DNA from: Aquimarina aggregata
Lineage (GTDB): Bacteria > Bacteroidota > Bacteroidia > Flavobacteriales > Flavobacteriaceae
Length of the DNA: 64,000 bases
Reading direction: 5' to 3'
NCBI RefSeq assembly: GCF_001632745.1
Contig: NZ_LQRT01000001.1
Location: 310,001 to 374,000, forward strand
Part shown: piece by piece, positions 19,878 to 27,780 of the stretch
Numbering within the stretch: position 1 is the stretch's first letter
Layout: each line of letters opens with the position of its first letter
Notes under the pieces: generated by a model
Seen by the model: only the letters and a program-made list of their open reading frames with translations
Databases searched by the model: none
Told to the model about the DNA's origin: nothing
Translations under genes and position numbers: made by a program

Positions 19878-21122
19878 TTAATTAAATTTTATTCTTCTAA
19901 ACCATTTGTCATTTAGTGACAAACCTATAGATATATTAAAAAAGTCTTCTTTTACTAATCCTAAATCAGTTGTCCCTCTTTGACCATACTCTATGCCTAT
20001 ATTGGCATTAGAGAATAATCGTCCTACAGGTAACCCTACTCCAAAAGATATGCCAAACTCATCAATTGAAGTGTTATTGATATTTAATCCCGTTTCTTCA
20101 TATCGAATACCTGCTCTATAAACTACTCTTTTAAAGTAACTTGTTAGCGAGTTATATTTAGGGATGTAAAAACCTCCAACTCTAAATTTAGCGGCATTCT
20201 CATATGCTACATTATCCTGAATAAACACCGCATTAGAATAATCACCTACATCTAAATACGTGTATTCGGCTCCAACAAACCATTTTCTTTTCTCACCTAT
20301 ACCACTACCAAATTTAAACTCGGCAGGGATATCTATATCATTATTACCTAAATCTGTTTCTTGTCTATCTATCACTGTTTCTCGTCCATCCGTGGTTACT
20401 AATACTGAAGATAACTCTCTAGTACTATCAGCAGTAAGATTATAAGACGGTGTAGAAACAACAGATGCAAACAACTCTAACTTATCAGTTATCATTCTTT
20501 TATAAACCACTCCTAAAGAGACACTAAATGCGGATAGATCCGAATTCGTAATTTCTCTAGTATCAAACTGTACAGTCGGTCGTGTTAATATTGCCTTATT
20601 CTCAATATTTCCAAAGTTATAATTAAAATCCATACCAACACTTAGATTCTTGTTAACTTTGAATCCCGCAGCTACAAACACTTTGTTCAGCCCTCCTGTT
20701 CCAGTAAAGCGTTGCTCTGAATTATCACTTTCTACAGAATTAAGCTGAAATCCAACAGATGTTAAAGGGATAACCCCAAAACCAAAACCAAATTTTCCTG
20801 CAGGAATACCTATCGCCAAATAATCTAACGAAGCATTATCTCCAGATGATGATTCTGTACTATTACTTATTTTAAAATTACTATATGATGTACCAAGGGC
20901 ATAAGTTGTTAACTTAAGTTCTCCAAAAGATGCTGGGTTTTGAAGGTTTGCATGAATACTATCTGTAAAAACGCTCAACCCCCCCATAGATCTATTCTCA
21001 ACCGTTCCTTTAAACTTCTGGATTCCTATTCCATAAAAAGAATATGGTGATGAAGTACCTTCCTGCGCATAAGATGTTAAGGTTACAACCATTAACATGA
21101 CTACTAAAATCTTCTTTATCAT
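19878..21122 (-). CDS. Outer-membrane beta-barrel protein, unknown substrate
   Basis: A 414-aa protein with a signal peptide (TLTSYAQ, cleavage about residue 19). Repeated amphipathic beta-strands fit a transporter-type barrel distantly like FadL (SSPYSFYGIGIQKF, GKFGFGFGVIPLTSVGFQL, ISIGLSLNDKWFRRIKFN). Its ATG overlaps the coaX stop by 4 nt, which indicates translational coupling. The conserved order coaX-OMP-TPR-lptC suggests a role in envelope biogenesis, but no ligand can be inferred. Confidence 0.85.
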   Translation of the reverse strand: MIKKILVVMLMVVTLTSYAQEGTSSPYSFYGIGIQKFKGTVENRSMGGLSVFTDSIHANLQNPASFGELKLTTYALGTSYSNFKISNSTESSSGDNASLDYLAIGIPAGKFGFGFGVIPLTSVGFQLNSVESDNSEQRFTGTGGLNKVFVAAGFKVNKNLSVGMDFNYNFGNIENKAILTRPTVQFDTREITNSDLSAFSVSLGVVYKRMITDKLELFASVVSTPSYNLTADSTRELSSVLVTTDGRETVIDRQETDLGNNDIDIPAEFKFGSGIGEKRKWFVGAEYTYLDVGDYSNAVFIQDNVAYENAAKFRVGGFYIPKYNSLTSYFKRVVYRAGIRYEETGLNINNTSIDEFGISFGVGLPVGRLFSNANIGIEYGQRGTTDLGLVKEDFFNISIGLSLNDKWFRRIKFN

Positions 21123-21850
21123 CTACTATTATTAAAAACTAAAATGTAGTTTAAACCCTCCAACAAAAAATTGGAAGTGGCAAATATGCCATTTTTTAAT
21201 CTTTTAGACAAAAAATGTGCATCTCCTCCGGTTAAAATAACTGTTAAATCAGAATAAATGTTGCAATATTCTTCAATTACTCCATTAATTTCATGTAAAA
21301 TTCCATTTATTACGCCAGAATGAATGGCTTCTTCTGTACTATTCCCAATAGTATTTTCTGGGTCTTTTAATGTTAGCAACGGTAATTTTGCTGTAAAGTT
21401 ATTCAGACTACTATATCTTAATCGGATTCCTGGCGCTATAGCTCCTCCTAAATATTCTTCTTTTATATTTTTAAAATCATAGGTGATACAAGTTCCAGCA
21501 TCGATTACTAAAACATTTTTTTGGGGAAATTGATCCACTGCCGCCGCAACCAAAGCCAATCTATCGATTCCTAAAGTTTTTGGTGTTTTATATAAGTTTG
21601 TAAAAGGCATTTCAACCAAATGATCTACCACTATAGTATTAAAAAGAGCTTTAATATGAACAATAGAGCTTTTAGGTAAATCAGAAACTGAAGAAATAAT
21701 TGCATTTTTAAGTAAAGGGTATTTTTTTTTTACTTTTTCAATTTGCGGAATAAGCCCCTCTAGCTTAACTATCTCTTTATAAATAATTTCTGATGTATCA
21801 AACACTCCTATTTTGGTAAATGTATTACCTACATCTATGATAAGATTCAT
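21119..21850 (-). CDS. coaX: Type III pantothenate kinase
   Basis: Phosphorylates pantothenate, the first step of coenzyme A synthesis. I place the start at the ATG at 21850 (MNLIIDVGNTFTKIG), giving 243 aa. A longer in-frame start seven codons upstream exists, but the ASKHA phosphate-1 motif DVGNT is normally at the extreme N-terminus, and a TATTTTTG -7 box at 21876-21869 would put transcription initiation below that longer start. Other family motifs are GIDRLALVAAA, DAGTCITYDF and GGAIAPGIRL, and GGDAHFL. It is the first gene of the minus-strand envelope operon and is divergent from tRNA-Phe. Confidence 0.93.
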   Translation of the reverse strand: MNLIIDVGNTFTKIGVFDTSEIIYKEIVKLEGLIPQIEKVKKKYPLLKNAIISSVSDLPKSSIVHIKALFNTIVVDHLVEMPFTNLYKTPKTLGIDRLALVAAAVDQFPQKNVLVIDAGTCITYDFKNIKEEYLGGAIAPGIRLRYSSLNNFTAKLPLLTLKDPENTIGNSTEEAIHSGVINGILHEINGVIEEYCNIYSDLTVILTGGDAHFLSKRLKNGIFATSNFLLEGLNYILVFNNSR

Positions 21851-21868
21851 GTCTATTTTTATAAGTTG

Positions 21869-21876
21869 CAAAAATA
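21869..21876 (-). promoter_or_regulatory. Candidate -7 box of the coaX operon promoter
   Basis: On the minus strand this reads TATTTTTG, an exact TAnnTTTG match, 19 nt upstream of the chosen coaX ATG. It would drive the coaX-to-ppiD series. Confidence 0.5.
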
Positions 21877-21901
21877 CAAAACGATTTTTTTAAAATTTTC
21901 T

Positions 21902-21932
21902 TTTGAGTATTAAAAAAAGGGTTCTATATTTG
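21902..21932 (+). promoter_or_regulatory. tRNA-Phe promoter (Bacteroidota type)
   Basis: TTTG at 21902-21905 (-33) and TATATTTG at 21925-21932 (-7) are separated by 19 nt and lie 16 nt upstream of the mature tRNA 5' end. This is the best promoter consensus match in the window. Confidence 0.8.
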
Positions 21933-21948
21933 CATCCGCTTACAGCAA

Positions 21949-22021
21949 GGTGCCTTAGCTCAGTTGGTAGAGCAAAGGACTGAAAATCCTTGTGTCCCTG
22001 GTTCGATTCCTGGAGGCACCA
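21949..22021 (+). tRNA. tRNA-Phe (anticodon GAA)
   Basis: A 73-nt cloverleaf: acceptor stem GGTGCCT / AGGCACC, D arm with AGCTCAGTTGGTAGAGC, anticodon stem AAGGA / TCCTT around loop CTGAAAA (anticodon GAA), T arm with GGTTCGATTCC, and discriminator A at 22021. CCA is not encoded (ACCT follows). A strong terminator follows directly. A decayed copy of its 3' end plus the same terminator occurs at 30790-30849. Confidence 0.97.
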
Positions 22022-22056
22022 CCTTAAAAGCCCAAACAATATGTTTGGGCTTTTTT
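22018..22056 (+). repeat. 39-nt direct repeat, left copy (tRNA-Phe 3' end plus terminator)
   Basis: From ACC at 22018 through the T-run, 39 nt are identical to 30811-30849. The repeat covers the last bases of tRNA-Phe and its terminator. With the right copy it brackets an accessory region of about 8.8 kb, as the attachment sites of a tRNA-targeted island would. Confidence 0.85.
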
Positions 22057-22058
22057 TT
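22027..22058 (+). terminator. Intrinsic terminator of tRNA-Phe
   Basis: AAGCCCAAACA pairs with TGTTTGGGCTT around a short AT loop and is followed by eight T's. The same hairpin recurs at 30820-30849. Confidence 0.92.
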
Positions 22059-22232
22059 GTATTTAAAACATTAATTTGCAATCACTTGTGTTTTTAAAGG
22101 ATTTTTTCGTTAGATTTTACGACTTATCCAATCGCTGCTGTTTATTCGTGAGCCCATAAAAATAACGAAAAACTTATTAAATCTTTCTCATAAAAGACAA
22201 TCTAAGAATAAACCTACCTTCTCTGGGGAAAA

Positions 22233-22454
22233 ATGGGAATTAGATGTTCAAAATGTAAAACCCTAATAAGTATTACAGGAAAATACACTTTAAAAAGGAA
22301 TAAAGGTATCTTATCGTTTTATGAATGCCCAAAACGGTCATTTTCCTCGAAGGACATTTTTTCTAGATGGAAGAGATATGTATTTGCTAAAAAAGTTTAT
22401 CCTTATTACGATTCTAAATTAAAGACGAAAACTTTGGAAAGAAATAGCTGTTAA
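22233..22454 (+). CDS. Small cysteine-containing protein, doubtful
   Basis: A 73-aa reading frame just inside the left end of the island. It has a CSKC pair (residues 5-8) and a second CP motif near residue 32, reminiscent of a half zinc ribbon, then a basic aromatic tail (SRWKRYVFAKKVYPYY) with a final Cys. It lacks a second complete CxxC, so it may be a degraded zinc-ribbon gene or not a gene at all. No promoter box is evident and I do not recognise a family. Confidence 0.35.
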   Translation: MGIRCSKCKTLISITGKYTLKRNKGILSFYECPKRSFSSKDIFSRWKRYVFAKKVYPYYDSKLKTKTLERNSC

Positions 22455-22602
22455 CTCCCTAATGTTTAAGACAGTTTTTTACAAAAAACTAAAAACCTAT
22501 GATTTATGTAATATTCAATTCCTATTGTATAACCTTACATCAACTAATTATAAAGATCTTTGTAATAAATTTTATAAAATGAAAACATAATTGTTTTCAG
22601 AA

Positions 22603-22683
22603 ATGAATACTGAACGCCCTAGAATTACCAAAATGATAATGCATGCGAAGTATTTGATAGATACTACAAAACATTTCAGGTAA
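22603..22683 (+). CDS. Candidate 26-aa micro-ORF
   Basis: ATG to TAA encodes a basic peptide beginning MNTERPRITK and ending TTKHFR. Its stop codon lies 4 nt before the stem of a good intrinsic terminator, which shows that something is transcribed here and ends at 22713. The product could be a real small peptide, or the transcript could be a small RNA and the frame incidental. Confidence 0.3.
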   Translation: MNTERPRITKMIMHAKYLIDTTKHFR

Positions 22684-22687
22684 TAAA

Positions 22688-22713
22688 AAGGCAGAAGTTA
22701 AAAATTCTGCCTT
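22688..22713 (+). terminator. Intrinsic terminator in the island
   Basis: AAGGCAGAA (22688-22696) pairs with TTCTGCCTT (22705-22713), with an 8-nt loop and a following TCTT. It implies a transcript from the left, although no confident gene precedes it. Confidence 0.7.
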
Positions 22714-22873
22714 TCTTAAATAAAATCTCAAAAAACTAATGTTTTTTGGTAAGAAAGTATTAAAACAATACACAAATCAATTTTAATATAAAATGGCAAC
22801 ACATAATCAATCTGGCTCTTAAAGCCATTCGAACGGATTCTTTAACATTGTCATTTTTTTGCTGATTCTTTTT

Positions 22874-22915
22874 ATCCTCAGGGACTGTTTATTAATAAGC
22901 TAATTCTCTGGGGAT
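22874..22915 (+). other. 11-bp stem-loop before the 60-aa gene
   Basis: ATCCTCAGGGA (22874-22884) pairs with TCTCTGGGGAT (22905-22915), including two G-U pairs, around a 20-nt AT-rich loop. It has no T-run and would sit in the 5' leader of the 60-aa gene at 22953, so it may be a leader structure. Confidence 0.35.
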
Positions 22916-22952
22916 CAAAAGAAATAAAAACAAACCTCTTCTAATATTAATT

Positions 22953-23135
22953 ATGAAACTAAATAAAAATATAGTTCTAAAATTTGAAGTAGGTGATACG
23001 GTATTTACTAAAATAAACCCTAACATTTCGCTGATAGTAAAACGGTATATTGATGGAATCTATTACTGTGGATTTCAAAATGATCCTGATAGATGGGAAC
23101 TAGGTTTGTCTGCAAGAGCATTAGTCGGAAGTTAA
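22953..23135 (+). CDS. 60-aa protein, paralogue of the 55-aa protein at 27781-27948
   Basis: A compact beta-rich 60-aa protein. It shares with the 55-aa island protein the pattern KF..GDTV..K.NP....LIV..Y...IYYC, in the same order and almost the same spacing, so both are real and related. The GDTV turn and strand pattern suggest a small SH3- or KOW-like barrel, but I cannot assign a function. It precedes the DUF1611-racemase pair by 45 nt in the same direction and may be the first gene of that operon. Confidence 0.7.
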   Translation: MKLNKNIVLKFEVGDTVFTKINPNISLIVKRYIDGIYYCGFQNDPDRWELGLSARALVGS

Positions 23136-23180
23136 ACTCTGTCTAAAATCGATTCCTTTTTATCTAAAATCACTAAAATT

Positions 23181-24272
23181 ATGAAAACATCAGCAATTGT
23201 CTATTGCGAAAATGAATTTGGCAAACTGGATGGCAAAGTAGCAAATGGTCTTGTAAGACATTCTGAAAAGTATAAAATTGTTGGTGTTATTGATAGCACA
23301 AAATCAGGTATTGACGCAGGAGAATATCTTGATGGAATTAAAAATGGGATACCCATATTCCATAATTTTAATAAAGCCATTGAAGTATTAGACAGCGTTC
23401 CAGAATATTTTATTTACGGAATTGCTCCTCTAGAGTCATTACTTAGTGACGAAGAAAAAAAAATTGTGTACACCGCCATTAAGACTGGAATGCATATTGT
23501 AAATGGACTTCCAGAGTTTCTTTCAGATGATGAAGTTTGTATTCATCTCTCAAAAAAATATAATGTATCTATTTTTGATGTAAGAAAACCTCCTGCTAAA
23601 AAAAATCTTCATCACTTTACAGGTCAAATAAGAGAAATTCAAATTCCTGTTATAACAGTATCTGGAACAGATTGTGCAGTTGGTAAAAGAACTACAGCAA
23701 TTAAGTTAGTAGAAGCCCTAAAAAATGAGGGATTAAATGCCATCTTCATAACTACAGGCCAGACAGGAATACTTCAAGGTTCAAAATATGGTATTGCGAT
23801 AGATGTTCTAAGTTCTGGTTTCGCGACTGGAGAAGTTGAAAATGCTATTCTGGAAGCACTCAAAGAACAACCTGATATTATTGTAGTAGAAGGTCAAGGA
23901 GCACTTAGTCATCCAGCATTTACCTCTTCGAGCGCAATTATTCGAGGTGCTATGCCTAAGGCTATTATCCTACAGCATCCGCCAAAAAGACGTACCAGGT
24001 GTGATTTTCCCAAAATTCCTATGCCAACACTTGAAAGTGAAATAAAAATGATAGAAATTTTCTCTGGATCCAAGGTAATAGCTATTACAATCAATCATGA
24101 AGATATGAATGACCAAGAAGTTGAACATACAACAAAGATTTATGAAGAAAAATATCAATTACCTGTTACTGATGTTTTAAAAAGCGACTGCAGTAAACTG
24201 GTAGAAAAACTTAAAGAAATATTTCCTGATTTAATTCGTGTCAACCCAATACTATGTCAACCCCAAGAATAG
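23181..24272 (+). CDS. DUF1611-family (DgcN-like) P-loop protein
   Basis: A 363-aa cytoplasmic protein with an N-terminal Rossmann-like domain (about 1-145) and a C-terminal P-loop domain (about 150-355) containing SGTDCAVGKRTT (161-172, Walker A Lys169), the TGQTG loop and a VEGQGALSHPAF motif. These are DUF1611 features. A member called DgcN has been described in marine bacteria as an N-acetyltransferase in D-glutamate breakdown with DgcA. Here the partner is a racemase-dipeptidase fusion whose start lies 19 nt inside this gene, so the two are translationally coupled and likely act on the same D-amino-acid substrate. The exact reaction is not determined by sequence. Confidence 0.85.
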   Translation: MKTSAIVYCENEFGKLDGKVANGLVRHSEKYKIVGVIDSTKSGIDAGEYLDGIKNGIPIFHNFNKAIEVLDSVPEYFIYGIAPLESLLSDEEKKIVYTAIKTGMHIVNGLPEFLSDDEVCIHLSKKYNVSIFDVRKPPAKKNLHHFTGQIREIQIPVITVSGTDCAVGKRTTAIKLVEALKNEGLNAIFITTGQTGILQGSKYGIAIDVLSSGFATGEVENAILEALKEQPDIIVVEGQGALSHPAFTSSSAIIRGAMPKAIILQHPPKRRTRCDFPKIPMPTLESEIKMIEIFSGSKVIAITINHEDMNDQEVEHTTKIYEEKYQLPVTDVLKSDCSKLVEKLKEIFPDLIRVNPILCQPQE

Positions 24273-26047
24273 ATATTAATCTTCGCAAAATTGCTCATAA
24301 TACTAAGGTTTTAAGCTCCCTTTTTGGATCAAAAGGTATAGACATAATTGTTGTTACCAAAGGAGTATGTGCGCATCCACATATTGCAAATATTTTGGTA
24401 AAAAGCGGAGTTAAAATTCTTGCCGACTCAAGAATAGCCAATATCAAAAAAATGCAGAAGGCCAATGTGAAAGCCACTTTTTTATTGATTAGGACTCCTA
24501 TGATAAGTCAAGCAGAATCAGTAGTGTTGGATACCGATATGAGTTTAAATTCAGAGTTGTCTGTTATAAAAAAAATTTCAGAATTTGCTATACTACATGG
24601 TAAGATTCATAAAATCATAATCATGATCGAATTAGGAGATCTGCGAGAAGGTATTATGCCATCACAATTAGAAAACACGATCAAAAAAGTATTAACTTTA
24701 AAAGGCATCAAACTTGAAGGAATAGGCACAAATCTTGCTTGTTTTTCGGGAGTTAAACCCACAGCAGAAAAGATGAATATACTGTCTGCTATTGCCACTA
24801 GTATTGAAAAAAAGTTTCACATTAAACTATCGATAATTTCTGGTGGAAATTCGGCTAATTATAATTGGTTCAAAACTACAAAAGATGTTGGAAGGATAAC
24901 TAATTTGAGATTAGGAGAATCTATATTTTTAGGTAATGAACCTTTAACCAGAAAACCTATCCCAAAACTCTATCAAGATGCTTTTATGCTGGTAGCCGAA
25001 GTTATAGAATTGAAAAACAAGTCATCAGTACCAAATGGAGAGATCGGTCTGGATGCTTTTGGAAACAAACCAAAGTTTAAAGACCAAGGCATGATACGAC
25101 GTGCTATACTGGCAATGGGGGTTCAAGATGTAATGGTGACTGGGTTAACGCCAAAATTGGATATTGAAATCTTAGGAGCAGGTGGTGATCACATTATAAT
25201 CAATGCCAAAAAGGAGGACTTAAAAGTTGGTAGTGATGTATCATTTACATTAAAGTATGGCGCATTAGTTACCGCTATGAATTCATCCTATATTTCTAAA
25301 AACATTATCACTCCTATAAGTGCAAAGGAGTATTGCGCCATAATAGAAGAAAAAGATAGGTTGCACAAAAAGAATACCGCTATTATGCCGATCAAAGAAG
25401 ATTACACTCCATTGATAAGTCTCCAGGATTCGGATTTTAATTTAATATTTGAAAAGTCCATTCAAAAAAACTATCGGTATTTGGTTAGAAAAGAGGTATA
25501 TAAAAAAATAGGTCGAATCAGTAAGCTTCTGGATGCTCAGGGCAAAAAACTAATTATCAGATCAGCATGGAGATCATTTGAACATCAGCAAAAACTATGG
25601 GATCAAAAAACCAGTTTTATGAAAAAGAAATACCCTAAAAAAACAGCAGAAGAAATTAACGAAATAGTGTCAATGTTTATTGCTCCAAAAAGGCAATCTA
25701 CCCATTCAACAGGAGGGGCCGTTGATGCTCTGATTTATGATTTGAGAAAGAAATGCGTAATGGATTTTGGAACCAACAATGGACTGCATATTGATTTAAA
25801 TAAAAAATGTTATCCTAAACACCCTGATATTAATGAAGAAGCAAAGAAAAATCGCAAACTTCTGATAAAACTCTTTGAAGATGAAGGTTTTGTATGTGAC
25901 CACAAAGAATATTGGCATTTTGACTATGGTAATATTGGTTGGGCAGTAGAAAAGAATAAGGAATACGCTAATTATGGTATTTTAAAGGCGTCGTATGTAC
26001 AATCGACAACTCTTAATCATCCAGATAAAGTGTTCTATTATCTTTAG
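24254..26047 (+). CDS. Fusion of PLP-dependent amino-acid racemase and VanX-like D,D-dipeptidase
   Basis: A 597-aa two-domain enzyme. Residues 1-355 form an alanine/ornithine-racemase-type fold III PLP domain with the Schiff-base Lys36 (VVTKG), IELGDLREGI, the SGGNSAN loop (196-202) and RLGESIFLG. Residues about 395-597 form an M15 D-Ala-D-Ala dipeptidase: R440 in the RSAWRS substrate loop, Zn ligands H484 and D491 in THSTGGAVD, catalytic E552 and ligand H555 in EYWHF. The spacings H-x6-D and E-x2-H match VanX. There is no signal peptide. The likely logic is cleavage of D-Ala-D-Ala or a related peptide, then racemisation of the released residue. The overlap with the DUF1611 gene suggests one pathway. 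The fused architecture is unusual. Confidence 0.85.
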   Translation: MSTPRIDINLRKIAHNTKVLSSLFGSKGIDIIVVTKGVCAHPHIANILVKSGVKILADSRIANIKKMQKANVKATFLLIRTPMISQAESVVLDTDMSLNSELSVIKKISEFAILHGKIHKIIIMIELGDLREGIMPSQLENTIKKVLTLKGIKLEGIGTNLACFSGVKPTAEKMNILSAIATSIEKKFHIKLSIISGGNSANYNWFKTTKDVGRITNLRLGESIFLGNEPLTRKPIPKLYQDAFMLVAEVIELKNKSSVPNGEIGLDAFGNKPKFKDQGMIRRAILAMGVQDVMVTGLTPKLDIEILGAGGDHIIINAKKEDLKVGSDVSFTLKYGALVTAMNSSYISKNIITPISAKEYCAIIEEKDRLHKKNTAIMPIKEDYTPLISLQDSDFNLIFEKSIQKNYRYLVRKEVYKKIGRISKLLDAQGKKLIIRSAWRSFEHQQKLWDQKTSFMKKKYPKKTAEEINEIVSMFIAPKRQSTHSTGGAVDALIYDLRKKCVMDFGTNNGLHIDLNKKCYPKHPDINEEAKKNRKLLIKLFEDEGFVCDHKEYWHFDYGNIGWAVEKNKEYANYGILKASYVQSTTLNHPDKVFYYL

Positions 26048-26164
26048 ATATGTTGTATACTCAATTCAATAATCTTTTCTCGTTCTATACGCTCGTAGCA
26101 CTTCAACTAAAATATGTTTGGACCCATTTATATCTTCTTTTCTCATATATCTGTTTCACTATTC

Positions 26165-26467
26165 TTATATAAGTTTTAACGTATTTGGCTGAATAATACC
26201 AAAAATGTCTGACTCTTTCATAATAAGCGCATCAATACCTTGAATAGTAACCTGATTTCCAGAATATTTACCATATAATACGGTATCACCAACTTTTACA
26301 GTCATAGGTTCATCTTTTTTACCCTTTCCTACGGCTAGTATAATCCCTTTTTGAGGTTTTTCTTTAGCTGCATCAGGAATAATAATACCTCCCCTTGATT
26401 TTTCTTTTGCTATATCTGCTTTTACCAAGACTCCATCGGCAAGTGGTTGAATTTTGAATTTATGCAT
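26165..26467 (-). CDS. Stand-alone GroES-type co-chaperonin
   Basis: A 100-aa GroES-fold protein: VKADIAKEKSRGGIIIPDAAKEKPQKG includes the mobile loop (about 17-32), followed by GKGKKDEPMTVKVGDTVLYGKYSG and the terminal LIMKESDIFGII strand. No groEL is adjacent, and the first strand (KIQPLADGVLVKAD) and loop differ from a typical housekeeping GroES, so this is probably a second, stress-type copy. It is the last gene of a minus-strand series with a CsbD-like gene and a glycosyltransferase and converges on the racemase fusion. Confidence 0.9.
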   Translation of the reverse strand: MHKFKIQPLADGVLVKADIAKEKSRGGIIIPDAAKEKPQKGIILAVGKGKKDEPMTVKVGDTVLYGKYSGNQVTIQGIDALIMKESDIFGIIQPNTLKLI

Positions 26468-26491
26468 GATCTTTTTATTAATTATTATGAT

Positions 26492-26701
26492 TCAATAAGT
26501 TTGAAGCTCTGCAAAAAGCGATTCTAGCTCTACTCTGGTTTTCTTAAGTTTAAGAGCAAGGCTATCAAGCATCATTTCTTTTTGATCATCTCTAAAGTCA
26601 AAATCCTTGTCAGATAAAAAAGTAAATCTTCGTTTGAGCATTACCTTTTGTTCTCTCCAACTTCTTGTAATATGTGTTTTAGCCATTTTTTTTGTTTCCA
26701 T
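26492..26701 (-). CDS. CsbD-like general stress protein
   Basis: A 69-aa helical protein; an alternative start five codons later (MAKTHITRSW, 26686) is equally possible. The pattern SWREQKVMLKRRFTFLSDKDF followed by KEMMLDSLALKLKKTRVELESL resembles the Bacteroidota form of the CsbD family (W-x-EQK-x-KLK-x-KF, then a KLGKT-like helix). Members are induced by stress; the molecular role is unknown. The gene overlaps the 3' end of the glycosyltransferase gene by 8-23 nt, depending on start, and lies 24 nt before the groES-like gene. Confidence 0.7.
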   Translation of the reverse strand: METKKMAKTHITRSWREQKVMLKRRFTFLSDKDFDFRDDQKEMMLDSLALKLKKTRVELESLFAELQTY

Positions 26702-27731
26702 TAAGTAATTGCCTAGTTATTTGAGTTGGTGGATTTATGATTGTTCTTGGATCTAATAAGACATTTATTTCTGTAGAAACATCAGGCTTTGGAATGAGAT
26801 TAAGACTAATACTTTTAGCATCATTTTTTATCTCATCTGTTTTTAAAATTTCTTCTAAAATCTCCAATATAGATTCATCTACTCCTTCATCGAATTTTTG
26901 GGCAAAAAAGTTCTCTTCCTGCATTAAAAAGTCAATATCTAATCCTGTAAAAGTTTTTGGTTTCACATTGACATCTCCATCAGCTAACCACATCACAGCT
27001 CTTTTATCATCATTAATAATTGTTTCTTTGAATGAAGTATTCATTAATATAGTTTGAAAAAATGATTCATTAGCAATTAGGATCTTATCATAAAAATCTT
27101 CAAATTTTTTCACTTCTGGACTATGACAGATAAATTCGCAACATGATCTGGTCAATATCATCCATTGTCCCCCGACATAAGAGGTCACATTTTTCATAAA
27201 AGATCTTTTATAAGGTACACCCAAAAAGCCAACATCTATCTCTTGAAAATAGTTTTCGACACGGCTCAGCGTATCAGGGCGTACTCTAACTTGACTTACT
27301 ATTTTTATGAAGTTTTTACTTTTATTTCTATTCAAAAAATCAAGAATAAAATCTTGTGATTTTAAGGGGAAATCCTGACCGCTTAGATTAATAAAGAAAT
27401 CCCATTTGAGACAGCGGTTTAAGAGATACTTCATACCATTAAGTTGGGATTGAATCCTATTATATTTTCCTCTGTCTATGGTTGTACTTTTCAAGAAATA
27501 AGCATTGGAATAATCTTCCAAAAAAGTTTTAATATCCCTTATTGTATTGATATCAGTTTTTTGATTGATAAGAATTAAGTAGTGGTTTTCTGGATGATGA
27601 ATGGCTTTAAACAGTCGTTTGAACTGTTTAGGAAAATGTTTAACTAATATGAAGTAGGCAATCTTTATCTTCTTTCTTTGGGTGTTAAAATCAAAGCTTT
27701 GCTTTTTTGGTATACCTAATTCTTGGGTCAT
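26679..27731 (-). CDS. Core-2/I-branching-type glycosyltransferase (GT14-like)
   Basis: A 350-aa cytoplasmic or membrane-associated glycosyltransferase. The core fold is visible from IAYFILVKHFPKQFKRLFKAIHHPENHYLILINQK (about 24-58), through LNGMKYLLNRCLKWDFFINLSGQDFPLKS (about 98-126), to GGQWMILTRSCCEFI and IANESFFQTILMNTSF. These are the conserved blocks of the Core-2/I-Branching family, often labelled peptide O-xylosyltransferase in bacteria. Donor and acceptor are unknown. Being embedded among stress genes, it may modify cell-surface glycan. It is the upstream partner of the CsbD-like gene. Confidence 0.82.
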   Translation of the reverse strand: MTQELGIPKKQSFDFNTQRKKIKIAYFILVKHFPKQFKRLFKAIHHPENHYLILINQKTDINTIRDIKTFLEDYSNAYFLKSTTIDRGKYNRIQSQLNGMKYLLNRCLKWDFFINLSGQDFPLKSQDFILDFLNRNKSKNFIKIVSQVRVRPDTLSRVENYFQEIDVGFLGVPYKRSFMKNVTSYVGGQWMILTRSCCEFICHSPEVKKFEDFYDKILIANESFFQTILMNTSFKETIINDDKRAVMWLADGDVNVKPKTFTGLDIDFLMQEENFFAQKFDEGVDESILEILEEILKTDEIKNDAKSISLNLIPKPDVSTEINVLLDPRTIINPPTQITRQLLNGNKKNG

Positions 27732-27780
27732 TTTATATATGTGTTATTTTGTTCTTAACTTTTGTCATTTTAAGTAATCA

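Larger units (their letters stand above)
22455..22952. other. Intergenic region with a possible small RNA or micro-ORF and hairpins
   Basis: This 498-nt AT-rich stretch contains a 26-codon frame (22603-22683), a terminator-like hairpin directly behind it (22688-22713), and an 11-bp stem-loop (22874-22915) about 37 nt before the next gene. No larger gene is visible on either strand. Confidence 0.5.
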
